This document shows, piece after piece, positions 21,990 through 34,679 of a stretch of DNA of 64,000 bases (positions are counted from its first letter, which is position 1; the number at the start of each line of letters is the position of its first letter). The DNA is from Limnephilus marmoratus (lineage: Eukaryota > Arthropoda > Insecta > Trichoptera > Limnephilidae), in NCBI GenBank assembly GCA_917880885.1, contig OU862927.1, forward strand, positions 20,167,450 to 20,231,449. Direction: 5' to 3'. Both the position numbers and the translations under genes were made by a program. A model generated the notes under the pieces. The model made no database searches. It was not told the origin of the DNA and worked only from the letters and a program-made list of their open reading frames with translations.

Positions 21990-23916
21990 TAAAAAAAATT
22001 GTTTCTTCTGTTTTGTGTCTTATTCGTCTCTTCGTTTTACAAATGAAAAGTTTGCTTCCATGCAAATCTTCATTCTTTCCATTATTTACGCCATTAAGTT
22101 TTCGTACTTTGTTCGGTCATAACTCCATCTAAAGATTCTAAAGTGCACACTCGTTTGAACTTTGCACAATGCATATAATATTATGACAGAACTGTTTCAT
22201 ATTGACAAGGTTTATTTTCTCTAAAGTCAGGCGTAGACTTTCTACCACAAACAGCCGAGTTCGTTTTTGTTTTCGCCTACATTCGTGAAATATTCAAAAC
22301 GAACCCGTACGCATACGCGATTTGTTATTTACAAGCGTATCCCGGCTTCGAGAACATTACTGGGTTTATCTCTTGATGTAGTACTATATTTGCATTGTGT
22401 ACTATTCTGGCGTGGATATATTTATATCGATCCAGTTTTTATTCAGCCCGGTGCTATTTATACACAGACACAAAGTAAAATCAGCTAATCGCACGTACGC
22501 AAATACATATTTTAATATCAACTCCAATTCTGTTGCTAAACTACCAGTGGTGGACCTAGAACTAAAAATGCCCCTCCCCAAACTGGTACAGTTTTGCGAT
22601 TTCAAAATATGATTCGTCTATTATGGTCTTTACGAACTTGTGTATTAAGGATATTGATTTTTTTCTAGACCTTTTTGTAATTATTTTTTATGATTAGTGG
22701 TGTGTTGTGTCTGTCCCACTAGGAACTCGTGTGTTGAGAGCAGGAGCAGTTTAAAATAATAATAGAAATGACAATACAATATTACAGCTTAAAATAACAG
22801 ACAATATCATCGTACCATTAGAAAGCCATACTTATAAGTAGAGGTGCAGTTTATAACAAAAATACAAATAACAAACACAATGTTAAGTTTCGAAACAAGA
22901 ATAAAAGACAATCAGCATCGTTCCATTGGAAATTCATACTTACGAATTGGTTTTCATACAAATTTTGATCTTAGATCTCTCTTGATTGACGATCCAAGAC
23001 TTGACGTCTGATTTTTATTTCTTCTCCTTCTTGACGTTGGCGATCACTCTGGTAAATATAAGTCTATCTTGCGCTGTCCGGAATAGCTCCTCCACACTTC
23101 TAATACCGGTCCACTCTCTTACATTTCGCAGCCAAGACATTTATCTCCTACCAGGCCCTCGGCGACCCTATATCTTGCCTTTTAATATTAATTGGAGCAA
23201 GTGATATTAATTTCTTCCCTCGAAATATGTGACCCAGATGTAAAATTATATTTAAAAAAAAGTTAATTAATTTATTTCTTCAATAATTATTAAAAATTCT
23301 GTCGAATTTCCACGCGATTTATTTTAAAGAGTGCGTCTTTGAATGTATTTGTGCTAATGCTTAAAATGATAATGATTCAAATTAACTCTAAATAGTTTGG
23401 ATTACCCGCCCGCAGTCCCCTCTTATCCCCCAGGGGTCCTACAATGCAGGACACCACCACACAAGCAAGAATTCTACCTTAAATAGTTTTCAAACAGATT
23501 TCTTGTTAAATATTTTTATGGTCGTGAGATCGAATTGATGTAACTAACATCTGATAATATTTTGTGTTGGTTTTGCATTAGCGCCCTTTAAAATTGTCCG
23601 CCCTGGTTAAACGTTCCATCCGCGCCTATAAGTAGATCCGGTCCTGTAATCTACGGTTTCTTTTCACTTGGGAGTGACTTCATTACAACATGTAGTCCAA
23701 TTATAGAGTTACTTGGTCCGTTTTAATCTCCCAGCGATTTGAATAATAATAACTTCATCAATTGTGTAGCTTGAATTTTGTTGTAAATATTTTTTTGGTA
23801 CTACTAAATACTCCTTTTTGTAATCCTTTACAGAGATATTTTATTATTAGTACTGGACCGTGTCTATGTCGTTTGGCTAAAATACTTTGTTTCTTTGAAC
23901 TCACAGTTACTGCTTA
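21990..23916. other. AT-rich intron stretch, nothing recognised
   Basis: Short overlapping frames on both strands at 22267-22612 have no coding match that I recognise. Confidence 0.45.
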
Positions 23917-24786
23917 GGGAACGTACCCATACTACGTGACACACTTTTTGCAATTTTTTACCCCCCCCCCCCGGTGACCACGTGTAGTATATTCCAAGAC
24001 CCTCCCCTACAGTTTTCACGTAGTATTTCATAAATATGGTTTCGAATCATTTTTTGCTAACAAAAAATAAAAAATGCTATTTGGCTTATATTTGTCTTTA
24101 TTAATACGGCGCTTGCTGCGTGACAGCAAGAGTGCATGCATTACAAGTGGAAAACATATTATCGAGATAAAACTTATGTCAAAGTATATTGAAACCGGAA
24201 CGTAATTTATGGAAACGAAAGTCTTGTTATTTTTATAAACATTTTTCATCTCAATCATCTTCAACAAACACGTTCCCTGAACTTTTTCACTTATTTGAAT
24301 GTATGAGAGTGGGTTTTTAAGTTTTCGGATTGGGTAAGGAGTGGAAATAAAAACAAAAATTATTTTTCCTTTTCAACATATTCACCTACTACCCTAATAC
24401 ATTTTTCCGATCTTTAAATTAACTTAAAGGAACTTTATAACAGCGCGGAACTCAATTTTCTCCACATTTCACAATTTCTTCCCGATTGAAGTGTTTGGTC
24501 GACGATAGCTCAAAGACTAATGACCTAATTACGATAAAACCCGGTGTTTATCCTAAAAATGAGTTGTTCAATTAGTACCTAATTCAGCGGTACCCCCATT
24601 AATCACTTACCTTCCCATTCCGCGAACTTAAAAACCTCCCCTTGTAGCTCGAAAAAAAACGTGAGATTTCTAGATTGACTACGTGATAAAAACCTTAGCC
24701 CCCCCCTCCCCCCGTTGTGACCAAGCGTACTATTTTGATGACCCCCCCCCCCCCTGAACAGGTCACGTCGTATGGGTACGTTCCCC
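23917..24786. mobile_element. 870-bp inverted-end element with poly-C tracts
   Basis: The left end GGGAACGTACCCATACTACG and the right end (reverse complement GGGAACGTACCCATACGACG) are inverted, each followed inward by a C run. No transposase. The flanks TTA / TAT are inconclusive. Confidence 0.7.
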
Positions 24787-25701
24787 TATTGTTATTACAA
24801 ATATGCTTTTAGGACACGCGTCCTTAAAACTCTCTAGCTAGGTTTTGACTGGCGAGCTCTCGCAAAAAGGAATAACTTGTCCCTCTCTGGCCGACTATGT
24901 TCGGCACACGCCGTAACCGACACCATGTAACCCGAGCATAGCATAAGCAACAGAACAATGATACAATGATACAACTCATAATAACTAATATTCCGGTATT
25001 TTACAGTGATGAATAAAATTTTTAACCAGGGAAATTGCCACCGAAACAACATATTTATTTTTCATGAAAATACATACGAATTTAATTCTTTGATCATGCT
25101 ATTTTAACGTGCATATTATGAACGTCTGCCTTTGAAACTGGTTTGCAAAAATATAGTTTTTTTTTTAAATATCCAATTGAATCCAATTGCAGTCAGTATC
25201 GAGATTTGTTGTGTAGTTATCTATTGGAAAATACTTGCGTCACTTTTATGACCAATAAAATTGAAATGGAGTTGTTTTGACGGTTCATATTATTGATTTG
25301 TTAGGTAATTGTGGGTTTAAGGAATTATTATTATTAATTTTATTTTATTATTTAATATAAAACCGGTTTCTCATTGCAGTTTTTTCCATCTGAGATTTTA
25401 ATACTAATCTTAATTTATTAGTAATTAAATAATGTAGATATGTATTATGTACCTATGTGCTGTAGTAAGTTCATTGCAGTTAGAAAGGAAAAAAGTGTGG
25501 GGTAAATGTGGTGTTAATAAGTGTAAACAGTACTTCCATATCATTATTCTGTTTCAACTCGACCGCTTTGCATTTTGTCTGTCTATAAATTTTATTGTAC
25601 GTTTCGGTTTCAAGATGGTCGGCGTTTTAATGGTTTAGTAAAGGTTCTTTTTTTCAAATTTGAAAAAGTCGTGTTTAGTTGTACTTATTCCCATTTTATT
25701 T
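24787..25701. other. AT-rich intron stretch, nothing recognised
   Basis: Short frames only. Confidence 0.45.
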
Positions 25702-26093
25702 ATTTTTTTTTACATGAATACCGCACAAGAGTCCCAACTGCTCCCGTCTGGAGCCAGTGGGACTCTGGCATCCCTAATTGGGGTATGTTGTGAGGCTGAA
25801 GGTAATGGGGAAGGGAAGGAGATGGGGAAGAGGGAGGTGAGGAAGTACCTGGCTATTCAGATCTGGTCACCAAACACGGCTAACGCCATTTCAAGCAACG
25901 TTTCAATTCTGAATGGTGGTCTTACGCCAGGGCGATACTGAGAGTATCTTCCACTCTGGAACGTGCCGCAAATATACTATATATTTTTTTAAATGAATAA
26001 ATGTGAAATAACACAAATTAGTCAAATAAAATTTATTTGCCACGCCGGCCGAGTGCTAGTCAAGAGCCTTAACGCTGGACTACGCCGGCCGTC
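25702..26093 (-). mobile_element. SINE family A, copy 4 (head type 2, B box deleted)
   Basis: T run at 25702-25711 marks its 3' end; the head ends near 26093 with GGCCGGCGTAG. Compared with copy 5, the head lost the GATCGAATCCC B-box region, so this copy could not be transcribed by pol III. Confidence 0.82.
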
Positions 26094-26135
26094 GACTAAC
26101 TGGAATAAAACAAAAAATAAATAAAAAAAATTGCA

Positions 26136-26352
26136 TACATATCAAATCCACACCGCCCGCTTGCCAGCCCGCACCCTTTATATATTGTATATTTCAATCA
26201 ATTTACACAAAACCTTGACAAATTATTTACCTATACCTTCCTCGTTAATCACTCTATCTATGGTGAAAACTGCATGAAAATCCGTTGCGTAGTTTAAAAG
26301 ATCTAAGCGTACAGACAGCGGGAGCAACTTTGCTTTATACTTACTATGTAGA
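26136..26352 (+). mobile_element. RTE-like LINE 3' remnant
   Basis: CAAATCCACACCGCCCGCTT to GTGAAAACTGCATGAAAATC and AAGCGTACAGACAGCGGG, matching 8214-8448 in parts. Confidence 0.65.
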
Positions 26353-26422
26353 TTTCTGGGGAAATTGTTTTTTTTTCATTTCCAAATATCGAAATTCTTT
26401 CTTGAACTGTTAACTTTCTCGA

Positions 26423-26998
26423 ATCTGCAGATACTTTAATAGTACACAACTGCTAACCCTGTACAAATCGCAAGTGCGCCCCACGGTTGAATTTGGCAGC
26501 CACCTCTGGTCTGGAGCTCCAAAATACCTAAAAAAAAAAACCTTGACTCTGCAGAAACGGGCGGTTCGTTTGACAGATTCTCCCATCCTAACAGACGGAC
26601 TGCAATCTTTAGAGCACAGGCGTCAGGTGGGAATGCTATCCTTGTTCTACCGGTATTACAATGGAAGATGCTCCGAGGAACTAGCGTCATTGATCCCCTC
26701 GGCACCGGTGCACAGTCGGGAAACACGCCAAACACGCGCCCAACATTTGTACACGGTTGACATTAGTCACATTAGAACGGGTCGTTTCTATGACTCGTTC
26801 TTGAGTTCAACGGCTCGGCTGTGGAACGATTTGCCGGCCTCTGTGTTTCCTCTCTCTTACAACATGGGTCTCTTCAAGACCCGTGTTCACTCCTTCCTTT
26901 CCTCAAAAAGACCCTCCAGACAGCGTCTTCAAAGATGACATAGGCCCTGAGGGAAGTTATTTTCCTCAGGGCGTTCTGTGTGGAGTTAATGTAAAAAA
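26423..26998 (+). mobile_element. 5'-truncated LINE (family B), best copy
   Basis: Starts CTGCAGATACTTTAATAGTA and ends in the stem-loop CCTGAGGGAAG...CCTCAGGG and an A run at 26991-26999. It contains the coding piece 26474-26938. Two more copies are at 33546-33888 and 45414-46460. Confidence 0.85.
26474..26938 (+). pseudogene. LINE ORF2 C-terminal region (post-RT), truncated
   Basis: An open frame of 154 codons reads RPTVEFGSHLWSGAPKYLKK, LTDSPILTDGLQSLEHRRQV, LFYRYYNGRCSEELASLIPS, then RFYDSFLSSTARLWNDLPAS and YNMGLFKTRVHSFL. This is the standard C-terminal part of jockey/CR1-type non-LTR retrotransposon ORF2, after the RT palm and thumb. The EN and RT domains are missing because of 5' truncation. 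The open frame suggests a fairly young insertion, but it encodes no catalytic domain. Confidence 0.8.
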
Positions 26999-27228
26999 AA
27001 AATCAATTTCCTAAATGGACAGAAAAGGCTGTGCAAATTTCGAGATGCCAAATTTCACCGTTCTAGTGTTTTTTTGGTACATAGTAGGTACAAAACGTTT
27101 TGTGTTATGTAAGAACATATTATGTAACTGAAGTACATATCACGTTTTGATACTCGTATGTTTGAAATTTCATGTAACGTGAGACTGATGAGTGTGATGA
27201 TGTATGACAAGTAATGTTCAACCTTTAT

Positions 27229-27359
27229 GCTAGCGTCACACCTAGCTATAAAAGCGCCAGCGTTTTTTGTATTCCCATTGGGAATGTATGGCGAGCGATG
27301 TGCTGAAATAGGCCATGCCAAAAAACGCTAGCGCTTTTATAGCTCGGTCTGTCACTAGC
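27229..27359. mobile_element. 131-bp MITE
   Basis: Inverted ends of about 40 bp: GCTAGCGTCACACCTAGCTA and AAAAGCGCCAGCGTTTTTTG, against the reverse complement of 27318-27359 with few mismatches. Superfamily not assigned. Confidence 0.7.
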
Positions 27360-27437
27360 ATTATTGTTGAATTATGCATTACAATAAAGTTATCGGGTTC
27401 TAGGAAAATGGCACACTCTGCATAATAATATTGAATA

Positions 27438-27745
27438 CTAGCTGGTTCCCGGCATGCGTTGCTATGCCACAATAAAGAAATTGTTTCTGCCTGCGTGTCC
27501 CTTCCAATTCGTCACGTTCCCCCTCCGCCTCCCCTTCCTCTCCCGTATCCCCTTCCCCTCACGCGTTCCCACTCCGCCTTCCCTCTCCCCATTGCCCTCT
27601 CCCGCTTCCCCCGCCTTTCGAATCTCCCCCCTCCCGCATTTATACATTCAGTCCCGCATTTATACATTCAGTCCCGGTACATTCAGTTTTCAAACAGCTC
27701 GCGTGCCAACTATTGCAATTTTTTTATACAAATTTCATAATGCCA
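27438..27745 (-). mobile_element. Helitron 3' part
   Basis: Minus strand ends GGCATAGCAACGCATGCC, then GGGAACCAG, then CTAG beside T, the hairpin-plus-CTRR end of Helitrons. The C/T-rich body yields spurious proline-rich frames. A tandem CCCGCATTTATACATTCAGT pair lies at about 27633-27673. Confidence 0.75.
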
Positions 27746-28202
27746 GAGCTCACCGCTTCTTTTATACAAACCGTGTCCTGACAATAACAAACACAAAAAA
27801 AGAATTATCCAATTTGGTGCAGTCTTTCGAAAGTTATGCGCGTACATATATTTCGGCGATTCATTTTTTAATTTTGAAGAAGATTTATGACCGAAGTTTG
27901 TTGTTTTTTGTTTCCACTCAAAACAACCTGCTCGTTGTGTTGAATCACGTTTTATGATCACGAACATAGAGGGTGTTTTATGCAAATGTTTTGTTTATCT
28001 ATTTGGGATGATAGTATCTAAATTATTGGATTTCCAGAACCTCACTGTTGAATGTTTGTTATTTATGTTTTTAAATGTATGATTATGCATTACCTCTACA
28101 AACATTTCGTTTCGATTTGTTTTAAATTACAATTATTTACTCAAAACGCGGGTTTTGTTAAGCCGCCGCTATCCGAATTTCTACCGATTTCTTAGCTATC
28201 TC

Positions 28203-28840
28203 CACGGACATATGAATATATCTGGACCTGCCCTAAGTGATAAAAACGTATTATTTCCCCTTCCCCATGGAGCCGGCTAGAGCTCCTCCTTGGAACCGGC
28301 TCGCTCCATGGGGAGTGGATAGAGCCTCGCTTGAATCTAAAATGTGTGACGTCATCATTCTTGCCGTGACCAGCGCGAAGCTAACATCCTTAACGAAATA
28401 ACACGCCAAAACAATAGCTTGTGCTATACAATATACCTACATATCAATGTGCACATAGCGAATGTGGGCGGTTCTCCAGTGTGCTCGTCGCAGGTTACAG
28501 GGGTAAGTAAATTATGAAACATTTGTAAAAGTGTTTTAACTAAACACGGCAACAAAATATTGCCATGTGTATTGGGGCTAATCTTTTTGGGGCGAGCATT
28601 TGGCCTTAGCAAATATGTTATTAACGTGGCAAGCAATTCGCGCTCCCATGTAAAAAGGTCTATTCATTCAAAGCAGATTTTGCTTTTAAGAACTAAATGG
28701 TGATATTGTAATGCGAGATGCCTACATACTGTCAGATTGATTTTTTAACGAATCACAGTCATCTTCCTCTCTTCGCCCCCCATAGTTTGGTTTTACCCCC
28801 TCGTCTGTATCTTCTAGTCTATTGAATTCTGATGTATATG
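28203..28840. mobile_element. Nonautonomous DNA transposon, family E, copy 3
   Basis: Ends CACGGACATATG and GATGTATATG; flanks GCTATCTC / CCTATCTC (28195-28202, 28841-28848) match 7 of 8. It is inserted in the hAT-associated repeat whose halves are 28145-28202 and 28849-29000. Same orientation as copy 2. Confidence 0.83.
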
Positions 28841-28989
28841 CCTATCTCCCTTAAACATTTGAAGTTTTTAAGCTCTTAAAAAATACATGTTATTTTTGAA
28901 GATATATCTAGACGCGTTTCACACCGAAATGCAAATTATATGAAATTCCCTCGATAGAAAAAAATCGCAAAGTCTGGTCCGAAAATTAT

Positions 28990-29340
28990 TTTAAACACTT
29001 TAATTTCTTTACTCAAAAAATGGGAGATGACCCAATGACCATTGATGAAAGCAGTTCAAGTGCTGTGATAGAAACAGCGCTTGATAGCTTTCTTAGAGAG
29101 CCAAGACTGCAAAAAATGCAAATATTTTTGAGTATTGGTGTTCGTCACCATATCAAGTACTTAGGCCTGCAGCAAAAAAGTTTTATCAGCACCGCCTACT
29201 AGTGTAGCAAGGGAACAGCTCTTTAGCAGAGCTAGTCAATTATACGACATGAGGCGACACGACAGGGTGAAAAAGCAGAAAAATTGCTTTTTATGTGCTA
29301 CAACATCATGTTGTTCAATTTTGATTATTAAAACTATTTA
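28990..29340 (+). pseudogene. hAT transposase C-terminal (dimerisation) region, broken
   Basis: Frames shift through RPAAKKFY, SAPPTSVAREQLFSRASQLY and DMRRHDR, then GEKAEKLLFMCYNI. The 'S-A-P-P-T-S-V-x-x-E-x-x-F-S' block and 'K-x-E-K-L-L-F' are the hAT dimerisation domain. Upstream, TATCAAGTACTTAGG follows a short Met frame (29020-29202) that ends in the wrong phase. Dead. Confidence 0.65.
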
Positions 29341-29616
29341 AAACAAATTATTATTACATTATTAAATATGCTATATTATGCAAAAATAGCGCATTTTCAT
29401 TTCTTTTTCTTAATTTATCTATTCTCGGTCTCGGCCGAGATTTTAATTTATTCTCGGTCTCGGTCTCTGCCGTGAACAAAAAACCTATATCGGTCGACCC
29501 TTAAGAGGAAATACTAGCGGTGTTTTTCCATACAAACGTATTCCCCGTTTATCTCTCTGGATTTTGACCCTAGAGCAAAATTTTTTTTTACATAATATAG
29601 ATATCGACCACTAGCG

Positions 29617-29769
29617 TGTCGGTACGTTTTGCTTTTTTTGATAATTTACTTCTTATAGAAGTTAGGACCTTCCAAAAATGAATAAAATTGCCTAATTTAA
29701 ACGCCGTCAAAAAACGTTCAGTATACAAACTAAACAATGTATTTTGAAAAAAAGCAAAACGTACCGACA
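29617..29769. mobile_element. 153-bp MITE with ~24-bp inverted ends
   Basis: TGTCGGTACGTTTTGCTTTT at the left and its exact inverse at the right. No clear target duplication. Confidence 0.7.
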
Positions 29770-30150
29770 TAGAATATTTTCTTTTAATACAGTTAGTGAA
29801 AAAAAAAAATTAAAATCGGTCCAGTTTTGGAGAAGAAAAATGGGGAATACAAAACATCGATTTCGAAGATTTTATTTAGGTATTTTCGGCCCGACGTGCA
29901 GGTGTCCCTTTCGCTCAGTTCTCCTGGGGGGGGCCGGGGAACGGGGGTTTTGACAAATACATATAAAGCGAAGTAGTGATGTAACGAATTTTATCGGTAG
30001 ACTAGTGTTGTCCTTGCCCGAGTAATAGATATTTTTTATTCGTTTTTTTCTGTTTAGTGACTCATCGCGGTATACCAATACTGACCGAGCTTTCATACTA
30101 AAATTGTGCAAAATTAAAATTGTTTATGTCAAGTACTATAATAAATTTTC

Positions 30151-30480
30151 AATTTGGGAGGCGTTATAGGTACCATCGCCCCGGGAACCATTTATTGGAT
30201 AACCAACACCCCCGCCACTTGGTCACCCCAAGTGGTCCGCTATGTTTGGTGACTGAGCATGGGTTCCCGGGTTCACGGGTGAGGTCTGCATGGGTTTTGG
30301 TGGCGGATGATTTTGTCCACTTACTGCGTGGCGGGCCGGATTGGGAGAAACTGGAAGAGGGAGATCTTTTGATCTCTACAGCCGGACTCTCCACCATCAT
30401 TTCATATTTTTACTTACCCAGAAATTCCTCTCCTTCCTTTCATTAAAAATAACCTCCACACAGCTTCTCCAATGACTTTG
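30151..30480 (+). mobile_element. SINE-like family C, copy 4
   Basis: From AATTTGGGAGGCG through ATTGGATAACCAACACCC to CCTCCACACAGCTTC. It contains the GGCGGGCCGGATTGGGAGA segment also seen in the copy at 47103. Confidence 0.75.
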
Positions 30481-33400
30481 CTATACTATAAGGGTATTTA
30501 ACTTAAAAATAATTTTTATATTTCATTTTATATAATTGCATTTTGTGATATTTTTAAGTAATTAATCACCTCTCCCTTTATTATTTTGTCTATAATTCTC
30601 ATATGCCTATACTTGTTTGTCTTTTAATATTAATCTTATCATGACGAAGAACACTCTGCTTTCGAAATATGTTGATAATATTGATTACATAAAGCTGTTT
30701 TTACAAAGTTATTTGTTCTCATTTAATTAAAAATGACGCCACAAAGATTGGACCCATTTGCAGCATTTCAAGCTGGGTCGCCATAACCAATTCGTTTGTG
30801 CAATTTCATTCAATGCATTTCTGTGTTTCTCGAGAACCCTTCTATGGGCTTACACGTCATTAGTACTTTTACGCCAGTTTTTTAAACATTTGTGGTCAGA
30901 AACATCCAAGTAGTGTAGTTTTGTAGCTCTAGCACATATGAAGCTATATGACTTTTGCACTCCCAGAAATAAAACCTTTTTAGTATAATTATCATTATGC
31001 ATATATCCAATTGTATATCCGCATGTACATTATTTGGCTTAATATAGTAACTATGTTATTTTCCACATCAAGTATATAATAAAATAGATGCAAGAATGTT
31101 ATTTTTTTGATAAATTAATAACGTAAAAAAAAATATATCTATATATTTATTCTCAAAACTCTTGAGAACATATCGTCTTTGCATTCACAAAATATCCCAT
31201 GTGAGGTTTTCGACCATTTTTTTTTGTTTACACCATTTGATTCACCACGGTTTCCTAAATAATCTGACAAATATATCCCATTTTTCAAACTCATCTTTTT
31301 AATCATATTAGAGGCAACTCTGACCATTACTTGTAATTAATGGTAATTATTTAAAAAAAATATACTACATATACTACAGAAATATAAAAAAATATAAACC
31401 GAAGATACATTTCATCAGGAATAATTAACTAAATAATTACCTGTTTTTCTCATTCTTTCTATTTATTATTAATCTATATTCATCTCTATTTTATTTAGAT
31501 TTTTCGAATTTCTCCCAAGTGCACAATATTTTAGTATGTAACCGTATCCTATGTATGTACACCATATGTAATTTATATAACTCTATTGAACAATTATATA
31601 TCCATATTAAATATTTAAAAAAAATATATATATATTTCTTCAATATTAACTCAGTAGGTAAAGCAAAAATATTTTTTTATATTTTATATTTAACTCTCAA
31701 AAAATTACCAAAAAATTAAGTTGCATCCAAAATCATACGAAATTAATTTTTTTAAGACCAATATTTCGTAATTTGAAACAAAAATAAATAAAATAAAACA
31801 TATTTATCCACACAAGATATTTTCTCTACCTTTTGATAAAAAAAAAACATTTTCAGTTTATTTGGGTGTTTTGGTCACAAATCCAAATTTAACCCCCCCC
31901 CCCCCGGCTATTTGTTAGCTTTGGGAACAACTCATATCGATCTTGTGTCTCCCTTACTATTATTTATTTATTAATTTTCGGGAAATCGACAGTTTATATT
32001 TATTTCAGTTTGTACATAGTATTAAATAGCCAAAATAAAACCAATTACGGATTTCCTCCTTGTGACTTTACTTCTACTGAGACAGCATAATAAGAATAAG
32101 TAAATTAATTTTATAAAAAGGAATATGAATCTAAAATTATATAAAACAAAAAATATATATATGTATACTCAAAACATTTTTTTTAATATAAAATGAAAAA
32201 TTACAAAACAAAAAATCTATCAAAACATTGGTAGCGATGGAGAGAGGTTGTACATATAAATCAAATCATAACAGAAATATAAACAATAAAAACATAACAT
32301 TATTCAAGAACCATTAGAGAAGCACTCTTTTTATGGACCTTTTATATTCAGTAAGTTTGCAATTGAAAATGTCCACATTGGAAAATACGCTATTATAACT
32401 ATTGTGAGTATTATGTTGAGAAATAAGTTTTAAACGGTGTTCGAAAGAGAAAGAGAAAATATCAAACTTTATATTCAAATTCAAAAGTTAACCACAAAAT
32501 AATGTAATTGTACACCTTTATAAAACCAAAGTTTATTTCATCGCCTTTCAAAAACAGTTTTTAGTTTTCGGATACTATCAGAAATATTCCATTTATTTGG
32601 ATTTTATTGCAAAGCGGAAATATTTCGACCTTATGAAAAAATATGCCCGAGGCCTTACGTTTGCTACACAAAATATCATATGTGCATAAAAAGTGCGCAC
32701 AAAAATCCTGAATGCAAAATTTAAGAAAAAATTGTCGGTTTTATTAAAAAATATATATTAAGCCGACTTGTTTTCACCCAAACATGGTATCACAAATAAC
32801 TCTACAATTAATAAAAATAAATAAAAATATGGGTCCCTATTTTTTTATTTATTATTTCTCCTAATATTCTAAAATACCCACAGGATATTTTGTGCGCGCA
32901 ACAACGATATAAAGTAGCTATAATAGCATATTCATAGGACGCTTACAATGGGACGCTCCTGTGAGCGGGGAGAGAAATTGAATGTAGTCTTGTCTCTACA
33001 CGTTTGCAGATTGGAACATGCGTGGTCGGCAGAAATAATAATTCGGCTTACGGGTGAAGCGCGTAGCCCACACACACAAGGCCTGCATTCACTCACACAT
33101 CTATAGCGCGATTCTGACTACTGTCAGAGAGTGAAATAAAAGAGATTTTATAAAATACCTATTCATAAATGTTCGCAGCGACCGGCAGCGCTCTTAATCG
33201 CAGGTATGCAAAACCGCCGCTATGCTGCAAGCAGTTCTGTAAATCGGATAGAGAGAGTTACGTTGTACTGTCAGCATAACCTACTCAAGTTGTATATTGA
33301 ACCCGGTGGATTAGTGAAATTAACAAGCACGATAACACGTTTACGTTGCAATTTGTTTGCTCTTTTTCAGCTTTATCCCAAACATTTTCCACACCGGGAG

Positions 33401-33545
33401 GGGAATGACAGTTGATATTTGTCATTTGTTATCTAGAAAGTGTGAATATACATTTATCTTGGAGCTACGGGGATATGCTTTCATACTTTTTTTATTATGA
33501 AAGTGATAAGGAAAGCGAAACAGTTAACGAGATAACAATTGCACA
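30481..33545. other. Very AT-rich intron stretch, nothing recognised
   Basis: Long A/T runs (31080-32900) and one C run at about 31891-31905. A less AT-rich patch at 32930-33170 shows no frame of note. Confidence 0.5.
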
Positions 33546-33888
33546 GATTCCCCAACAAACGCATTGCAATCTTTAAAGCACAGGCGTCTGCTAGGCTGTC
33601 CTTGTTCTACCGGTATTAAAATGGAAGCTTGCCTCATTGATTCGGGGTCGGGATACACGCCAAACGCGCAACAAATGCACACGGTTGACATTTCCCACAT
33701 GGGAACGGGTCGCTTCTACAATTCGTTCTCGAGTTCAACAGGAACGAGTTTTCTCTCTCCTACAGCATTGATCTCTTCTAAACCCATGTTAACTCCTTCC
33801 TCTTCTCAAAGAGACCCTCCACACAGCATCCCCAAAGATGAGGGAAATTAATTTCTCCAGGGCCTCTCGTGTGGAGTGCAAAAATAAT
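33546..33888 (+). mobile_element. LINE family B, copy 2 (diverged)
   Basis: Matches 26590-26990 (GCATTGCAATCTTTAAAGCA, CCTTGTTCTACCGGTATTA, ACACGGTTGACATT) with deletions, ending in CCAGGGCC and an A-rich tail. Confidence 0.75.
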
Positions 33889-33905
33889 AATATATATTAT
33901 ATATA

Positions 33906-34261
33906 CAGGGTGTTAAGGGACGTACTTGACATACTTTAACCAGTGATTCCTGACATTATTTGGAGTAAAAAATGTAAATGAAATTTTGGTCTCCGGTGAC
34001 TTTTTTTGACGACTTTTTTTCTTCAAAATCAAACAAAAAAAAATTTCTTCCGCATGTCGTTACTGGTCACTCAGCCGGGTGTCCGACGAACCCCTTACCC
34101 CGCCTCCAACTGTTCAACAACTAACATTTTTTTATGTTTTTGTAGAAAAAAAAAAACATCAAAAATGTCACCGGAGACCAAAATTGCATTTACATTTTTT
34201 ACTCCAAATAATGTCATGAATTACTGGTTAAAGTACGTCAAGTACGTCCCTTAACACCCTG
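33906..34261. mobile_element. Tc1/mariner-type MITE with ~100-bp inverted ends
   Basis: CAGGGTGTTAAGGGACGTAC at the left and its inverse at the right, flanked by TA on both sides (33904-33905, 34262-34263). The arms pair over roughly 100 bp around a unique centre. 356 bp. Confidence 0.85.
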
Positions 34262-34679
34262 TATGTGAAGTGACTTTGTAAGATTGGGCTGCATTTGCAT
34301 ATCACCACACGCCATGCGTTTTGTGTTTTTGATCGTTCCTATAAAATAATGATTACATATGTACATTCATACTGCTTTTGTTTGACGTTAATTGTTTTAA
34401 CAGTTAGTGGTTTCAATAAGCTCGTCATATTCTCTCAATCATGGAGATTTATTGACGTTTTGTATAATATACGTTGTACTTAAGCGTATATGTATTAACT
34501 TTGTATAATGTGAATAAGAATATTCCTCCTATCTGTCTCATCAATTATTGTTACTGATAACCTGAAACTCCAATCTTACTTATTTTAAAAGAAACACGAA
34601 CATTTCCAGGATGTGAATAACCTAACAATATTTGCTGTACCGTGGCGCATACGCGTTTGCACAAGTATACCTGATAGTC

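Noticed and set aside
25660..25941. Recurring predicted protein MNTAQESQLLPSGASG... (also at 37336, 45745, 60692)
   Set aside because: It is the antisense strand of SINE family A; the same frame recurs only because the SINE does, and ends at different places in different copies.
27181..27215. Another hammerhead, from CTGATGAG at 27185
   Set aside because: No GAAAC box after a pairing stem II, so only the first box matches by chance.
27454..27957. 167-codon proline-rich frame, and similar ones at 7669-8026 and 50999-51496
   Set aside because: They are low-complexity C/T or G/A tracts of Helitron bodies, open in several frames at once; no conserved domain.
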